Part shown: one piece after another, positions 24,890 through 33,244 of the stretch | How positions within the stretch are numbered: position 1 is the first letter of the stretch | How the letters are laid out: each line of letters opens with the position of its first letter | Assembly: GCA_043770095.1 (NCBI GenBank) | Contig: JAYVIR010000081.1 | Span: 62,001 to 126,000 of the forward strand | DNA from: JBGSUZ01 sp043770095 | GTDB taxonomy: Bacteria > Bacillota > Clostridia > Peptostreptococcales > Acidaminobacteraceae | Direction: 5' to 3' | Length of the DNA stretch: 64,000 nucleotides | Position numbers and translations under genes: made by a program | The notes under the pieces: generated by a model | Database searches by the model: none | The model's input: the letters and a program-made list of their open reading frames with translations, nothing else | Told to the model about the DNA's origin: nothing

Positions 24890-26668
24890 ATGTCAAATCA
24901 ATATCAGTGGTCCCTCAATCAACTTTACCTTTCTTTTGACGACCCCAAACTCGAAATCGATTTCCAAACTTATCTTCAACTCATCTGCGATTTTTCAAAA
25001 TTCGCAAATAAAGAATTTTATGACACCGCTTCACCGCAAGTCATAATTGAACGCTATATTGACATCGAAAATCAGTTAGGCGCTCTGATCAGCAAACTTT
25101 CTGCATTCGCAAACCTCTCTCAAGCAACGGATGCTAAAAATAACAATGCACAGCAGTGGATCGATAAAATTCGAAAAAATGGCACGAAACTTACAGCGCC
25201 GCGCGTGGCTTTCATTTATTGGCTCAAGGAGCACGCCAGCCAATTAGAGGCTCTCTGCGTAGCATCAGAAACCATTCAGTTACATCGATTTGCTTTGAAA
25301 GAGCGCATTAATGACAGCCTGCACCTTCTAAGCGAAAAGGAAGAATCGCTGATTTCCTCAATGATTCAAACAGGCTCTAGCGCCTGGGAAGGGCTTCAAA
25401 ACAAAACCACCAGCCTAACCATGATTCCAATTGAATTAGACGGCGCTATTAAAGAATTGCCCCTTTCGGCCATTCGCAACCTGGCTTTCAACAAAGACCA
25501 AGACATCAGAAAAAAAGCTTTTGAAGCAGAACTTGGCGCCTACCCTAAATTTATTGACATCTCTGCCGCAGCCATCAATGCCATCAAAGGGGAAGTCGTT
25601 ACCTTATCGGACAAAAAGGGCTATGCCAGTCCGCTTCAAATGTCTCTTGAAGAATCTCGAATGGACGAAACCATTTTAGCTGCGTTGATTGGCGCGATGG
25701 AAGAAGCGCTTCCTATTTTCAGAAAGTATTTAAAAGGCAAGGCAAAAGCACTTGGTCACGAGGGCGGTCTCCCCTTCTACGATATTTTTGCACCTATGGG
25801 CAGCAGTGACAGAGAACTCACCATTGAACACTGCAAACACATTGTAGAAGAGTCTTTTAGCAGTTTCTCTAGCGAACTTGGCGATTTTGCAAGACAAGCT
25901 TTCAACGAATCTTGGGTTGACTTCGAACCTCGCCCAGGCAAGCGTGGCGGCGCATTCTGCTCAAATATTAACGGCATTAAAGAAAGCCGCTTCCTCTGCA
26001 ATTACCAAGGCAGCATGAACAACATCATCACCGTCGCTCACGAACTTGGCCACGGTTTCCATGGACATAACGTCTTCAAGGAAACCGTCCTCAACGCAAG
26101 CTATCCGATGCCTCTAGCAGAAACGGCCTCTACTTTTTGCGAGACCATCGTCAAAAATAGGCTCATGTCTCAGGCAACGCCTTCTGAGCAACTCCTGCTC
26201 GTTGAGACGTCTATTCAAGGGTATAATCAAATCATAGTTGATATTTACTCTCGATTCTTATTTGAAAGCAGCGTTTTTGAACACAGAAAATCATCGAGCT
26301 TATCGCCTGAAGAACTTTGTGAACTGATGGCAGACGCACAAAAAAAAGCCTATGGTGATGGCCTCGACGAAAATACGCTCCATCCTTATATGTGGATGAA
26401 TAAAGTTCATTACTACTACGCTTCAAGAAACTTCTACAACTTCCCTTATGCTTTTGGCCTTCTTTTCGCAATGGGGCTTTATGCGAAATATGAGCAAGAA
26501 GGAGAGGCTTTTGTAGAGCGTTACAATCAAATGCTTCGTCTTACAGGAAAGGCTTCCATCAAAGAAGTCGGTGCGTTTATGGGCATTGATTTGACCGATA
26601 TCCACTTCTGGAAAGGCTCTCTTGGCCTCATGGAAAGAGACATCGAAAAGTTCCTCTCTTTAATTTAA
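24890..26668 (+). CDS. pepF: Oligoendopeptidase F, second copy
   Basis: 592 aa. Zinc motif VAHELGHGFHGHN and third ligand AETASTFCETIV are intact, so it is active-looking. It parallels the first copy along its length (for example SMIQTGSSAWEGLQNK against LMTTGSSSWSMLQSK) but differs at many positions. ATG 24890 was chosen because AGAGGAG lies 8 nt upstream; GTG 24881 sits on that site. Cotranscribed with copy 1, ended by a strong terminator. Two differing pockets suggest a wider peptide range. Confidence 0.94.
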   Translation: MSNQYQWSLNQLYLSFDDPKLEIDFQTYLQLICDFSKFANKEFYDTASPQVIIERYIDIENQLGALISKLSAFANLSQATDAKNNNAQQWIDKIRKNGTKLTAPRVAFIYWLKEHASQLEALCVASETIQLHRFALKERINDSLHLLSEKEESLISSMIQTGSSAWEGLQNKTTSLTMIPIELDGAIKELPLSAIRNLAFNKDQDIRKKAFEAELGAYPKFIDISAAAINAIKGEVVTLSDKKGYASPLQMSLEESRMDETILAALIGAMEEALPIFRKYLKGKAKALGHEGGLPFYDIFAPMGSSDRELTIEHCKHIVEESFSSFSSELGDFARQAFNESWVDFEPRPGKRGGAFCSNINGIKESRFLCNYQGSMNNIITVAHELGHGFHGHNVFKETVLNASYPMPLAETASTFCETIVKNRLMSQATPSEQLLLVETSIQGYNQIIVDIYSRFLFESSVFEHRKSSSLSPEELCELMADAQKKAYGDGLDENTLHPYMWMNKVHYYYASRNFYNFPYAFGLLFAMGLYAKYEQEGEAFVERYNQMLRLTGKASIKEVGAFMGIDLTDIHFWKGSLGLMERDIEKFLSLI

Positions 26669-26692
26669 GATTAATCACATTCCCTTTGGGGT

Positions 26693-26729
26693 AAGAAGAG
26701 CGTGTATGCTTTATACGCTCTTCTTTTTT
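26693..26729 (+). terminator. Terminator of the pepF operon
   Basis: AAGAAGAGCGT pairs with ACGCTCTTCTT, loop of about 10 nt, then a T run. Confidence 0.85.
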
Positions 26730-26789
26730 ATCCTTATGGTTGAATGAGAGATTCAACTTAACGCAACTGATCTAACAGGAGGTGCACCC

Positions 26790-27182
26790 GTGAATCCAGA
26801 AGACTTAAAACTCATTCAAGAAAACAATACCCTTTACTGGACTACCGCTACTGCCAATGTGAACAGTTTTGAAGCAAAAGCCATTTCTCAGCACATTAAA
26901 GACCTCATTACCAGAGAAGAGATTGACCGAGTGGTTGTGGACAATCGCAACATCGAGGGCGCTTGGGCACCAGAAGTAGATGCCATTTGGATTGATCTGA
27001 TGCGCTTCATGCCTGTGCATGTCAAAAAAACAGCCACGCTCTGTCACGATGTCATCGGAAAAATTCAACTCAATTACCTTTCTTCTCAGGCTGGTACCAT
27101 TGAAATCGTTAAAGCCTTTACGCCAGCGGAAATAAAAGAAATGAAAAAGTTTTTGGAAATAGAGCATCTGCCATTTGAATAA
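26790..27182 (+). CDS. Hypothetical protein, STAS/SpoIIAA-like
   Basis: 130 aa, alternating strand-helix pattern as in STAS-like proteins: VVVDNRNIEGAWAPEVDAIW, then FMPVHVKKTATLCHD, then IEIVKAFTPAEIKEMKKFL. No phosphorylatable Ser is obvious. Strong GGAGGTG ribosome site 8 nt before GTG 26790. Monocistronic, ended by its own terminator. Function not recognised; a signalling or lipid-binding role is a guess from the fold. Confidence 0.55.
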   Translation: MNPEDLKLIQENNTLYWTTATANVNSFEAKAISQHIKDLITREEIDRVVVDNRNIEGAWAPEVDAIWIDLMRFMPVHVKKTATLCHDVIGKIQLNYLSSQAGTIEIVKAFTPAEIKEMKKFLEIEHLPFE

Positions 27183-27217
27183 ACAACATAATTTGTATAA
27201 AATTCCATATACATATA

Positions 27218-27273
27218 AAAAGCCCAGAGCTATTGGTTCATTTGTTAACGCAACCAAGCCAAGGGCTTTTTAT
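27218..27273 (+). terminator. Terminator of the STAS-like gene
   Basis: AAAAAGCCC (27218-27226) pairs with GGGCTTTTT (27263-27271), with an inner stem TTGGTT/AACCAA. It ends just before the DnaA-box cluster. Confidence 0.8.
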
Positions 27274-27290
27274 CTTAATTTACCAACAGG

Positions 27291-27470
27291 TTATCCAGAG
27301 TGCAAATCACTTTTCAACAAGTTATTCATAGAAAACCAACAAGTTATAAACAATTTATACACAAAAATTGTGGATAACATTTGTGTTAGGCTTAAAAGCT
27401 ATCTCTTTCTTACTCGAACACACATTCGTTATGCACACTATCCACAGCTTATCCACAATTTTGTGTATTT
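27291..27470. other. DnaA-box cluster
   Basis: Four exact TTATnCACA boxes: TTATACACA 27355-27363, TGTGGATAA 27369-27377 (reverse), TTATGCACA 27429-27437 and TTATCCACA 27449-27457. One-mismatch boxes: TTATCCAGA 27291, TTATTCATA 27322, TTATAAACA 27344 and CTATCCACA 27438, which is contiguous with the 27429 box. The cluster lies between two convergent 3' ends, so it is not a promoter operator. No dnaA, dnaN or rpmH is present, so oriC is not indicated; a DnaA-titrating or initiation-control site like the Bacillus DBC loci is more likely. Confidence 0.7.
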
Positions 27471-27522
27471 CTTGTGGGCTTTATGCATTTTGGCTCCGAA
27501 TTTGCCTCTTCTAGCATTTTAT

Positions 27523-27924
27523 TTAGTATTCTTTCTTTAATGCTCTTCGGTCAATTTCAAATCCATCCATCGCCTGAAGCAATAATTCTGCCGAAATAAT
27601 ATTGGTAGCAAGCGGCACACGGTGCACATCGCAAATTCTTAAAAGCGCTTGAACATCTGGCTCGTGAGGCTGAGCCGTTAACGGATCTCTTAGGAAAATT
27701 ACCAAATCGACTAAATCCTCAGCCACTAGTGCGCCGATTTGCTGGTCACCCCCGATTGGTCCTGAAAGCATGCGTCTCACTTCCAAGTTCGTCACGTCAT
27801 GAATGCGCTTACCAGTAGTGCCTGTGCTTACCAATTCATGTTGAATGAGAACCTCTTTGTATTTAACGGCAAAACGCACCATTTCGTCTTTTTTCTTATC
27901 ATGTGCTATTAAAGCAATTTGCAT
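27523..27924 (-). CDS. mgsA: Methylglyoxal synthase
   Basis: 133 aa, normal length. Converts dihydroxyacetone phosphate to methylglyoxal plus phosphate, relieving phosphate limitation or sugar-phosphate build-up. Motifs: ALIAHDKKK at the N-terminus, STGTTGKRI near residue 40, SGPIGGDQQIGALVAE near 61 with the catalytic Asp, and FLRDPLTAQPHEPDV. ATG 27924 was chosen because GGAGG lies 7 nt upstream; the frame from 27978 is too long. Monocistronic. Confidence 0.94.
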   Translation of the reverse strand: MQIALIAHDKKKDEMVRFAVKYKEVLIQHELVSTGTTGKRIHDVTNLEVRRMLSGPIGGDQQIGALVAEDLVDLVIFLRDPLTAQPHEPDVQALLRICDVHRVPLATNIISAELLLQAMDGFEIDRRALKKEY

Positions 27925-28045
27925 AACGTTTCCTCCAATGATCACAAATGATCGCGACTGACTTCTAAGCCAGCTCAAATTAATACCTTATTATAGCATT
28001 CGCTAGAGAAAAGACAAAGTCATTCTCTGTTAAATTAAAGTGAAA

Positions 28046-28081
28046 AGCCTGAAAACAGCAAATAATTGCTACTTTCAGGCT
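28046..28081 (-). terminator. Terminator after glnA
   Basis: AGCCTGAAA/TTTCAGGCT with an inner AGCAA/TTGCT stem, followed on the minus strand by TTTTC. Confidence 0.65.
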
Positions 28082-28131
28082 CTATCTTCGTTAATTTTTT
28101 AATGGTAGTGATTAGCGCTTCTTAAAGTGGT

Positions 28132-29559
28132 TTATAAATCGTAGTAAAGTTTGAATTCATATGGCGTTGGCACTAGCGAAACTTCTTTTGAGTCCTTGCG
28201 TATGCGCTTGAGTTGGTCTCTAATAATGCCATCTGTGAAGACATTGCCAGCTTTTAAGTAGTCATTGTCCATTTCAAGGTGATCTGCAACTTCGTCAAGT
28301 GAGGTCGGAAGGCCCTTAATTTTCGCCTTCTCTTCGTCTGGAAGGGTAAAGATGTTGACATCGTATGGGCCATAGCCTTCTTTCACCGGGTCAATTTTCG
28401 TATTGATGCCGTCCATTGCTGCCATAAGAAGCCCTGCATAAGCAAGATAAGGGTTACAAGTCGCATCTGATGGTCTGAATTCAAAACGTTTTTCATTTGG
28501 CGCATTGGCGTAACCTGGAATTCTAATAACCGCACTTCGGTTGGCAGTCGCATAACAAATGCTTACCGGCGCTTCATAACCAGGCACCAAACGTTTGAAG
28601 GAGTTCGTGCTAGGATTTGTATAACCCATTACAGATGCCGAGTGCTTAAGGATCCCTCCCATCGCATAGTGGGCAATGTCACTCATGTTAGAGTAGCCGT
28701 TTTCGTCGTAGAAGACAGGCTGACCTTCTTTGAACATGATCATGTGAACGTGCATGCCGTTTCCAGCTTCTTTATAGAAAGGTTTTGGCATAAAGGTCAC
28801 AGTTTTACCCGCTCTTACCGCCGCATTTCGAATAATATATTTAAGAATCATCGTTCTATTGGCCATTTGAACGGTACTGCCAAAGCTAAGTTCAATTTCA
28901 ACCTGACCCGGGCCGCCCACTTCTGGATGGTGGTATTTAACGGGAACGCCTGCTTCTTCAAGCATTAAAACCATTTCATTTCTAAGCGCCCAGTTGTTAT
29001 CAAACGGAAGATCCACGTGATAGCCGCCTTTGTAGCCTACCTTAAAACCATTGTTGCAGCATTCATCGCCTGAGTGCCACTCGGCATTTTCATTGTCTAG
29101 TTTGACGCCGAAGTTATGCGGTTCATTGCTGTAAGAGCAGTGGTCCAAAATATGAAATTCAAATTCTGGCCCGAGGAGGCATTCGTCAGCCACGCCGCTT
29201 GCTTTTAAATAAGCTTCCGCTTTTTCGGCAATGTATTTTGGATCGCCTTCATAGCGTTTTGTCTCTTTGCCAACGGTATAAATGTCCGTGAGGAAGCATA
29301 AGGTTGGAATCTCCATGAACGGATCCACAAAGCCTGTGCTTAAATCTGGTTTGAAAAGCATGTCCGACTTTTCAACGGTCAAAAATCCGTAGCTTGAACC
29401 GTCAAAACCAATGCCGTTTGCCATGAGTTCTTCGTTCAATTTGCCTTCTGTAATGGTAAGGTGATGCCATCTGCCTGCGAGGTCAATAACTTTAAAGTCA
29501 ATCAATTTAATGCCTTTTTCCATACAAAATGCCTTTGCTTGCTTTAAATCCTTAAACAC
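28132..29559 (-). CDS. glnA: Glutamine synthetase, type I
   Basis: 475 aa. Makes glutamine from glutamate, ammonia and ATP. Motifs: GFDGSSYGF near residue 55, GPEFEF, a YHHPEVGGPGQVEIEL metal block, KPFYKEAGNGMHVHM, and NRSAVIRIP. The adenylylation position reads NIFTLPDEE, with Phe where adenylylated enzymes have Tyr, so that control is absent. GTG 29559 was chosen because AAGGGGG lies 7 nt upstream; the longer frame starts with TTG 29586 inside that site. It follows the Lrp gene by 34 bp, so Lrp probably controls it. Confidence 0.93.
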   Translation of the reverse strand: MFKDLKQAKAFCMEKGIKLIDFKVIDLAGRWHHLTITEGKLNEELMANGIGFDGSSYGFLTVEKSDMLFKPDLSTGFVDPFMEIPTLCFLTDIYTVGKETKRYEGDPKYIAEKAEAYLKASGVADECLLGPEFEFHILDHCSYSNEPHNFGVKLDNENAEWHSGDECCNNGFKVGYKGGYHVDLPFDNNWALRNEMVLMLEEAGVPVKYHHPEVGGPGQVEIELSFGSTVQMANRTMILKYIIRNAAVRAGKTVTFMPKPFYKEAGNGMHVHMIMFKEGQPVFYDENGYSNMSDIAHYAMGGILKHSASVMGYTNPSTNSFKRLVPGYEAPVSICYATANRSAVIRIPGYANAPNEKRFEFRPSDATCNPYLAYAGLLMAAMDGINTKIDPVKEGYGPYDVNIFTLPDEEKAKIKGLPTSLDEVADHLEMDNDYLKAGNVFTDGIIRDQLKRIRKDSKEVSLVPTPYEFKLYYDL

Positions 29560-29593
29560 GATAAAGCCCCCTTTTATAATGTGCAAATATAAT

Positions 29594-30031
29594 CTATTTT
29601 ACTTCCAATTCCAAAGTTTCTTTAAGGGTTGAAAGTGCAATATAAGTGTAGGTATTCTTCGCATACTGGTTGATTTGGTCAATTGTCTTTTCAAGGCCTC
29701 TGGCATTTTCTGCCTTCACTTTAATAAGAAAGCACGCGCTTCCCGTAACCTTGTGACATTCCTGAACTTGAGGCATGGCAACAAGACGTTCTCCCATTTC
29801 AATAATATCGATATCGCCCACTGGCACGGTAATAAACGCCGTTAGTCCATAGCCCATTTTTTCCGAGTTTAGCACAGCGCTATAGCGTTCAATGTAACCT
29901 TCCGTTTCAAGCTTTTTAACCCGTTCTTTCGTTGCAGTCGTTGATAGTCCAATGATTCTCCCTAACTCTGAAATGCCCATTTTGCCATCTTGCTGTAGAA
30001 TTTCGAGTATTTGTCGATCCAGTGCATCCAT
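29594..30031 (-). CDS. Lrp/AsnC family regulator
   Basis: 145 aa. N-terminal helix-turn-helix (DRQILEILQQDGKMGISELGRIIGLS, with ERVKKLETEGYIERY) and a C-terminal RAM ligand domain (VPVGDIDIIEMGERLVAMPQVQECHKVTGSACFLIKV). It likely senses an amino acid such as glutamine, leucine or glycine and controls the downstream glnA. Ribosome site AAGGAGG precedes ATG 30031. Target sites were not identified. Confidence 0.92.
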   Translation of the reverse strand: MDALDRQILEILQQDGKMGISELGRIIGLSTTATKERVKKLETEGYIERYSAVLNSEKMGYGLTAFITVPVGDIDIIEMGERLVAMPQVQECHKVTGSACFLIKVKAENARGLEKTIDQINQYAKNTYTYIALSTLKETLELEVK

Positions 30032-30201
30032 TAATGGCCTCCTTGTGATATATTAGAGATTGAGCAGTCTCATCAGGTTCATCTAGTATGATAACTGTGT
30101 TAATATTCTGACATTTGATATTTATGATTTGATTATAAGCTTCTTTCACTAAGTTTACAATATTTATTTAGCTAAATTAACTATATAAGGAGTATATCTC
30201 G

Positions 30202-30744
30202 ATGAAAACCATCCTCATATTCACAGACGGCGCCTGTGCCAACAATCAAAGCGCTGAAAATGTCGGCGGTTGGGGAGCTGCCCTGACTTACCAAGATCAA
30301 ATCAAAGAACTCTGTGGGGGCGAAAAAAATACCACCAACAATCGCATGGAAATGTTGGCGGTAATTGAAGCTTTAAAAGCCTTAAAATCTAAGACCATCC
30401 CCGTTAAGATCTATTCGGACAGTGCTTATTTGGTGAATTGCTTTAAAGAAAGCTGGCATATCAATTGGCAGCGCAATGGTTGGATGAACTCTCAAAAAAA
30501 ACCCGTCGAAAATCAGGATTTGTGGAAAGCGCTGTTGACTTTAATTGCCCTCCAGACAAAGGTGGATTTTTTGAAACTAAAAGGTCACTTAGACGGCGCC
30601 AAGCCTGCTGAAATTGCCAAATGGAAAACCAAAATGGAAGCTAGCAATCATGAATTGTATACCAATGAAGAATTTACGTATTTGACCAAAATGAATATTT
30701 TAGCCGATGCCCTCGCCAATAAAGGCATGGACACCGTGAGATAA
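30202..30744 (+). CDS. rnhA: Ribonuclease H type I
   Basis: 180 aa. Cleaves RNA in RNA-DNA hybrids. Catalytic carboxylates: FTDGACANN (Asp), NRMEMLAVIEAL (Glu), YSDSAYLVN (Asp) and ILADALANK (Asp). The loop between GH in LKGHLDGA and the last Asp is about 30 residues longer than in E. coli RNase HI, a known variant in Firmicutes. The TATAAGGAG ribosome site precedes the ATG. It converges with galE 9 bp away and no terminator is visible between them. Confidence 0.93.
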   Translation: MKTILIFTDGACANNQSAENVGGWGAALTYQDQIKELCGGEKNTTNNRMEMLAVIEALKALKSKTIPVKIYSDSAYLVNCFKESWHINWQRNGWMNSQKKPVENQDLWKALLTLIALQTKVDFLKLKGHLDGAKPAEIAKWKTKMEASNHELYTNEEFTYLTKMNILADALANKGMDTVR

Positions 30745-30753
30745 CACCGTTCT

Positions 30754-31770
30754 TTAAGCCTCATACCCATTTGGATTCGACTTTTGCCAGTGCCATGAAC
30801 TTCGGCACATGTCCTCTAAATCCCGCTTAGCGCTCCAATTAAGCACTTTGAGCGCTTTGGACGCATCGGCGTAGCACGTCGCAATGTCTCCAGGTCTGCG
30901 CTCGGTAAGGACATAAGGCACCTTGACATCCGTCGCTTTTTCAAAGGCGCTGACCACATCAAGCACGCTATAGCCGATGCCAGTGCCGATGTTATAAGCT
31001 TCCACACCCTTTTTATCAAGTACCGATTCTACCGCCAGAACATGCGCTATGGCCAAATCCACCACATGGATGTAATCTCTTACGCCTGTGCCGTCATTGG
31101 TCTCATAGTCGCTCCCATAAACGCTCAGATGATCTCTTTTTCCGCTTGCCACTTGTGTAATGTAAGGCATCAGGTTGTTCGGAATTCCACTCGGGTCTTC
31201 TCCGATTTTTCCGCTTTCATGCGCACCAATCGGGTTGAAGTACCTTAGGCAAACAATGCCCCAGTCGGGGTCAGAGACCTGAACATCGCTTAAAATCTGT
31301 TCGATCATTAGTTTAGTCTGACCGTAAGGATTGGTTGCACTTAGCCTCATTTCTTCGTTAAGCGGCGAGCTATTGTGGAGCCCATAAACCGTCGCAGAAG
31401 AACTAAAGACCATTTTTTTCATATTATAGGCCTGCATGAGCTCGCAGAGGACAAACGTGCTCATCAAATTATTCTGATAATATTTAAGCGGAACGGCCAC
31501 CGATTCGCCCACCGCTTTAAGCCCTGCAAAGTGAATTACAGCGTCAAATGTATGTGCTTTGAATATGGCTTCTAAGTCAGCCTTATTGGTGACATCGGCT
31601 TCATAAAACGCAAAGTCCTTATTTGAAATTTCTCGAATCCGACTCAATACTTCTGGCTTGCTGTTGCTAAAATTGTCGACAATGACGACCTCGTGACCTG
31701 CACTCAGCAGTTCGATCGTCGTGTGACTTCCAATATAACCCGCACCGCCTGTTAAGAGTATTTTAGCCAT
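30754..31770 (-). CDS. galE: UDP-glucose 4-epimerase
   Basis: 338 aa short-chain dehydrogenase. N-terminal LLTGGAGYIGSHT NAD site, FSSSATVYG and YGQTKLMIE holding the catalytic Tyr and Lys, and RYFNPIGAHESG. Interconverts UDP-glucose and UDP-galactose. Its ATG overlaps the galU stop (TAATG), so galU-galE forms a coupled pair supplying sugar nucleotides for envelope glycans. Confidence 0.95.
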   Translation of the reverse strand: MAKILLTGGAGYIGSHTTIELLSAGHEVVIVDNFSNSKPEVLSRIREISNKDFAFYEADVTNKADLEAIFKAHTFDAVIHFAGLKAVGESVAVPLKYYQNNLMSTFVLCELMQAYNMKKMVFSSSATVYGLHNSSPLNEEMRLSATNPYGQTKLMIEQILSDVQVSDPDWGIVCLRYFNPIGAHESGKIGEDPSGIPNNLMPYITQVASGKRDHLSVYGSDYETNDGTGVRDYIHVVDLAIAHVLAVESVLDKKGVEAYNIGTGIGYSVLDVVSAFEKATDVKVPYVLTERRPGDIATCYADASKALKVLNWSAKRDLEDMCRSSWHWQKSNPNGYEA

Positions 31771-32648
31771 TATAAGGTGCCTCGCTCAGCAATGATTTTT
31801 TCCAAATAAGTTAAAAAATCATCCTTAAGCTCTGGATTTCTTAAGGCGTATTCGACTGTCGCCTCTAAGAAACCTTGTTTGTCGCCAACGTCATAACGTC
31901 TGCCTTCAAACACATAGGCATACATGGCTTCTTTTCTTGCCAATTCTTTGAGCGCATCGGTGAGCTGAATTTCTCCGCCCTTGCCCGGTTTTGTATTTTC
32001 TAATATTTCAAAAATCGCTGGATTAATGATGTAACGACCCAAAATGGCAATATTGGAAGGCGCATCTTCAACCGCTGGCTTTTCCACCAAGTCCTTTACC
32101 TTGTAAACTCTGTCTTCAATGAACTTGCCGTCCACAATTCCATATTTGTTCACTTCAGACTCAGCCACTTCCTGTACGCCCAAAATAGACGTTTTATACT
32201 CGTCGTAGGTTTCAATCATCTGTTGAAGGCAAGGCTTCTCAGAGTACACAATATCGTCTCCAAGCAGTACCGCAAATGGCTCATTGCCGATAAAGCTCTT
32301 CGCGCAGAGAACCGCATGTCCAAGTCCTTTTGGCTCAATTTGTCTCACATAATGAATTTGAACCATGTTTGAAATACGTCTGACTTCTTCAAGAAGCTCT
32401 GTTTTTCCTTTTGATTCAAGTTCCAATTCAAGTTCTACAGATTTGTCAAAATGGTCTTGAATTGAATTTTTATTTCTGCCGATGATAATCAAAACCTCTT
32501 CTATGCCAGAAGCCACCGCTTCTTCTATAATATACTGTAACGTGGGTTTATCCACGATCGGAAGCATTTCTTTGGGTTGCGCCTTTGTTGCTGGTAAAAA
32601 TCGGGTACCCAAGCCCGCCGCAGGGATAATCGCTTTTCTAACTTTCAT
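31770..32648 (-). CDS. galU: UTP-glucose-1-phosphate uridylyltransferase
   Basis: 292 aa. Signature AIIPAAGLGTRFLPATKAQPKEMLP at the N-terminus, KPTLQYIIEEAVASGIEEVLI, VQEVAESEVNKYGI and VEKPAVEDAPSNIAILGRYI. Makes UDP-glucose, the substrate of the coupled galE. Ribosome site GGAGG is 6 nt before the ATG. A TATAAT about 40 bp upstream is a possible -10. Confidence 0.95.
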   Translation of the reverse strand: MKVRKAIIPAAGLGTRFLPATKAQPKEMLPIVDKPTLQYIIEEAVASGIEEVLIIIGRNKNSIQDHFDKSVELELELESKGKTELLEEVRRISNMVQIHYVRQIEPKGLGHAVLCAKSFIGNEPFAVLLGDDIVYSEKPCLQQMIETYDEYKTSILGVQEVAESEVNKYGIVDGKFIEDRVYKVKDLVEKPAVEDAPSNIAILGRYIINPAIFEILENTKPGKGGEIQLTDALKELARKEAMYAYVFEGRRYDVGDKQGFLEATVEYALRNPELKDDFLTYLEKIIAERGTL

Positions 32649-32714
32649 TTCAAAACCTCCATTTGATAAATTTTTTATCTCTTCTTATTATACCATGTCT
32701 ATTGGTAGAAAAGT

Positions 32715-32728
32715 GGTAACAACTTACC
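32715..32728. promoter_or_regulatory. Palindrome in the galU/SHOCT divergent region
   Basis: GGTAA-CAAC-TTACC lies upstream of a galU TATAAT on the minus strand and about 60 bp before the SHOCT gene start. It could serve either divergent promoter. The regulator is unknown. Confidence 0.3.
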
Positions 32729-32787
32729 ATATTTCTTACACAATTCTGATATATACTTAAATTATTAAATATGAAAGGGTGGTTTGT

Positions 32788-33078
32788 ATGATGTTTGCTA
32801 GAGGTGGTATGATGGGATTTGGAAATGCTTTTGGAGGTCATTGCCTTGGCGGCAGCTACGGCTATTATGGAGGTCCTATTATGATGTTTATTGGTTTGTT
32901 AGTGATTGTACTAATTGCTTATCTCTTTTATCGACTGACTGCGAAGAACAACCTCAATCTTAACAAGTTTTCTGATTCCGCAAGTAATGAAGCCTTAGAT
33001 GTGCTTAAAATGAAATTTGTAAACGGCGAAATTACCGAAGAAGACTATTTGAGAAAACGTAATCTGCTTCTGAAATAA
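32788..33078 (+). CDS. SHOCT-domain small membrane protein
   Basis: 96 aa: Gly/Met-rich N-terminus (RGGMMGFGNAFGGH), one membrane helix (about 32-53), and a C-terminal SHOCT motif EALDVLKMKFVNGEITEEDY. Such proteins are common in Firmicutes and often adjoin two-component systems, as here (166 bp before the response regulator), but a strong terminator separates them. Start ATG 32788 is preferred over GTG 32779, because AAAGGGTGG lies just upstream. Role unknown. Confidence 0.8.
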   Translation: MMFARGGMMGFGNAFGGHCLGGSYGYYGGPIMMFIGLLVIVLIAYLFYRLTAKNNLNLNKFSDSASNEALDVLKMKFVNGEITEEDYLRKRNLLLK

Positions 33079-33084
33079 ACAGAT

Positions 33085-33122
33085 AAAAAGGTAGCGTGTG
33101 AATAAATACGCTGCCTTTTTTA
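33085..33122 (+). terminator. Terminator after the SHOCT gene
   Basis: AAAAAGGTAGCGT pairs with ACGCTGCCTTTTT (one G-T pair), loop 10 nt, T run. Confidence 0.85.
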
Positions 33123-33244
33123 TTCTCTTAATATAGAAAAACGCTTGCTTTTACATCGCTATTTTAATGGGTATAAACGGTATAGCGTTACAAATGGTTT
33201 TACCGATGCAAGACATGGAAACTTTAAGAAAAGAGGATGCGCTC

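Noticed and set aside
26805..27257. 150-aa minus-strand frame over the STAS-like gene
   Set aside because: The plus-strand gene has a GGAGGTG site and a terminator; the reverse frame has neither.
27291..27470. Replication origin oriC
   Set aside because: Boxes are abundant but dnaA, dnaN, rpmH and gidA are all missing and no clear unwinding element was recognised; a DnaA-titrating cluster fits better.
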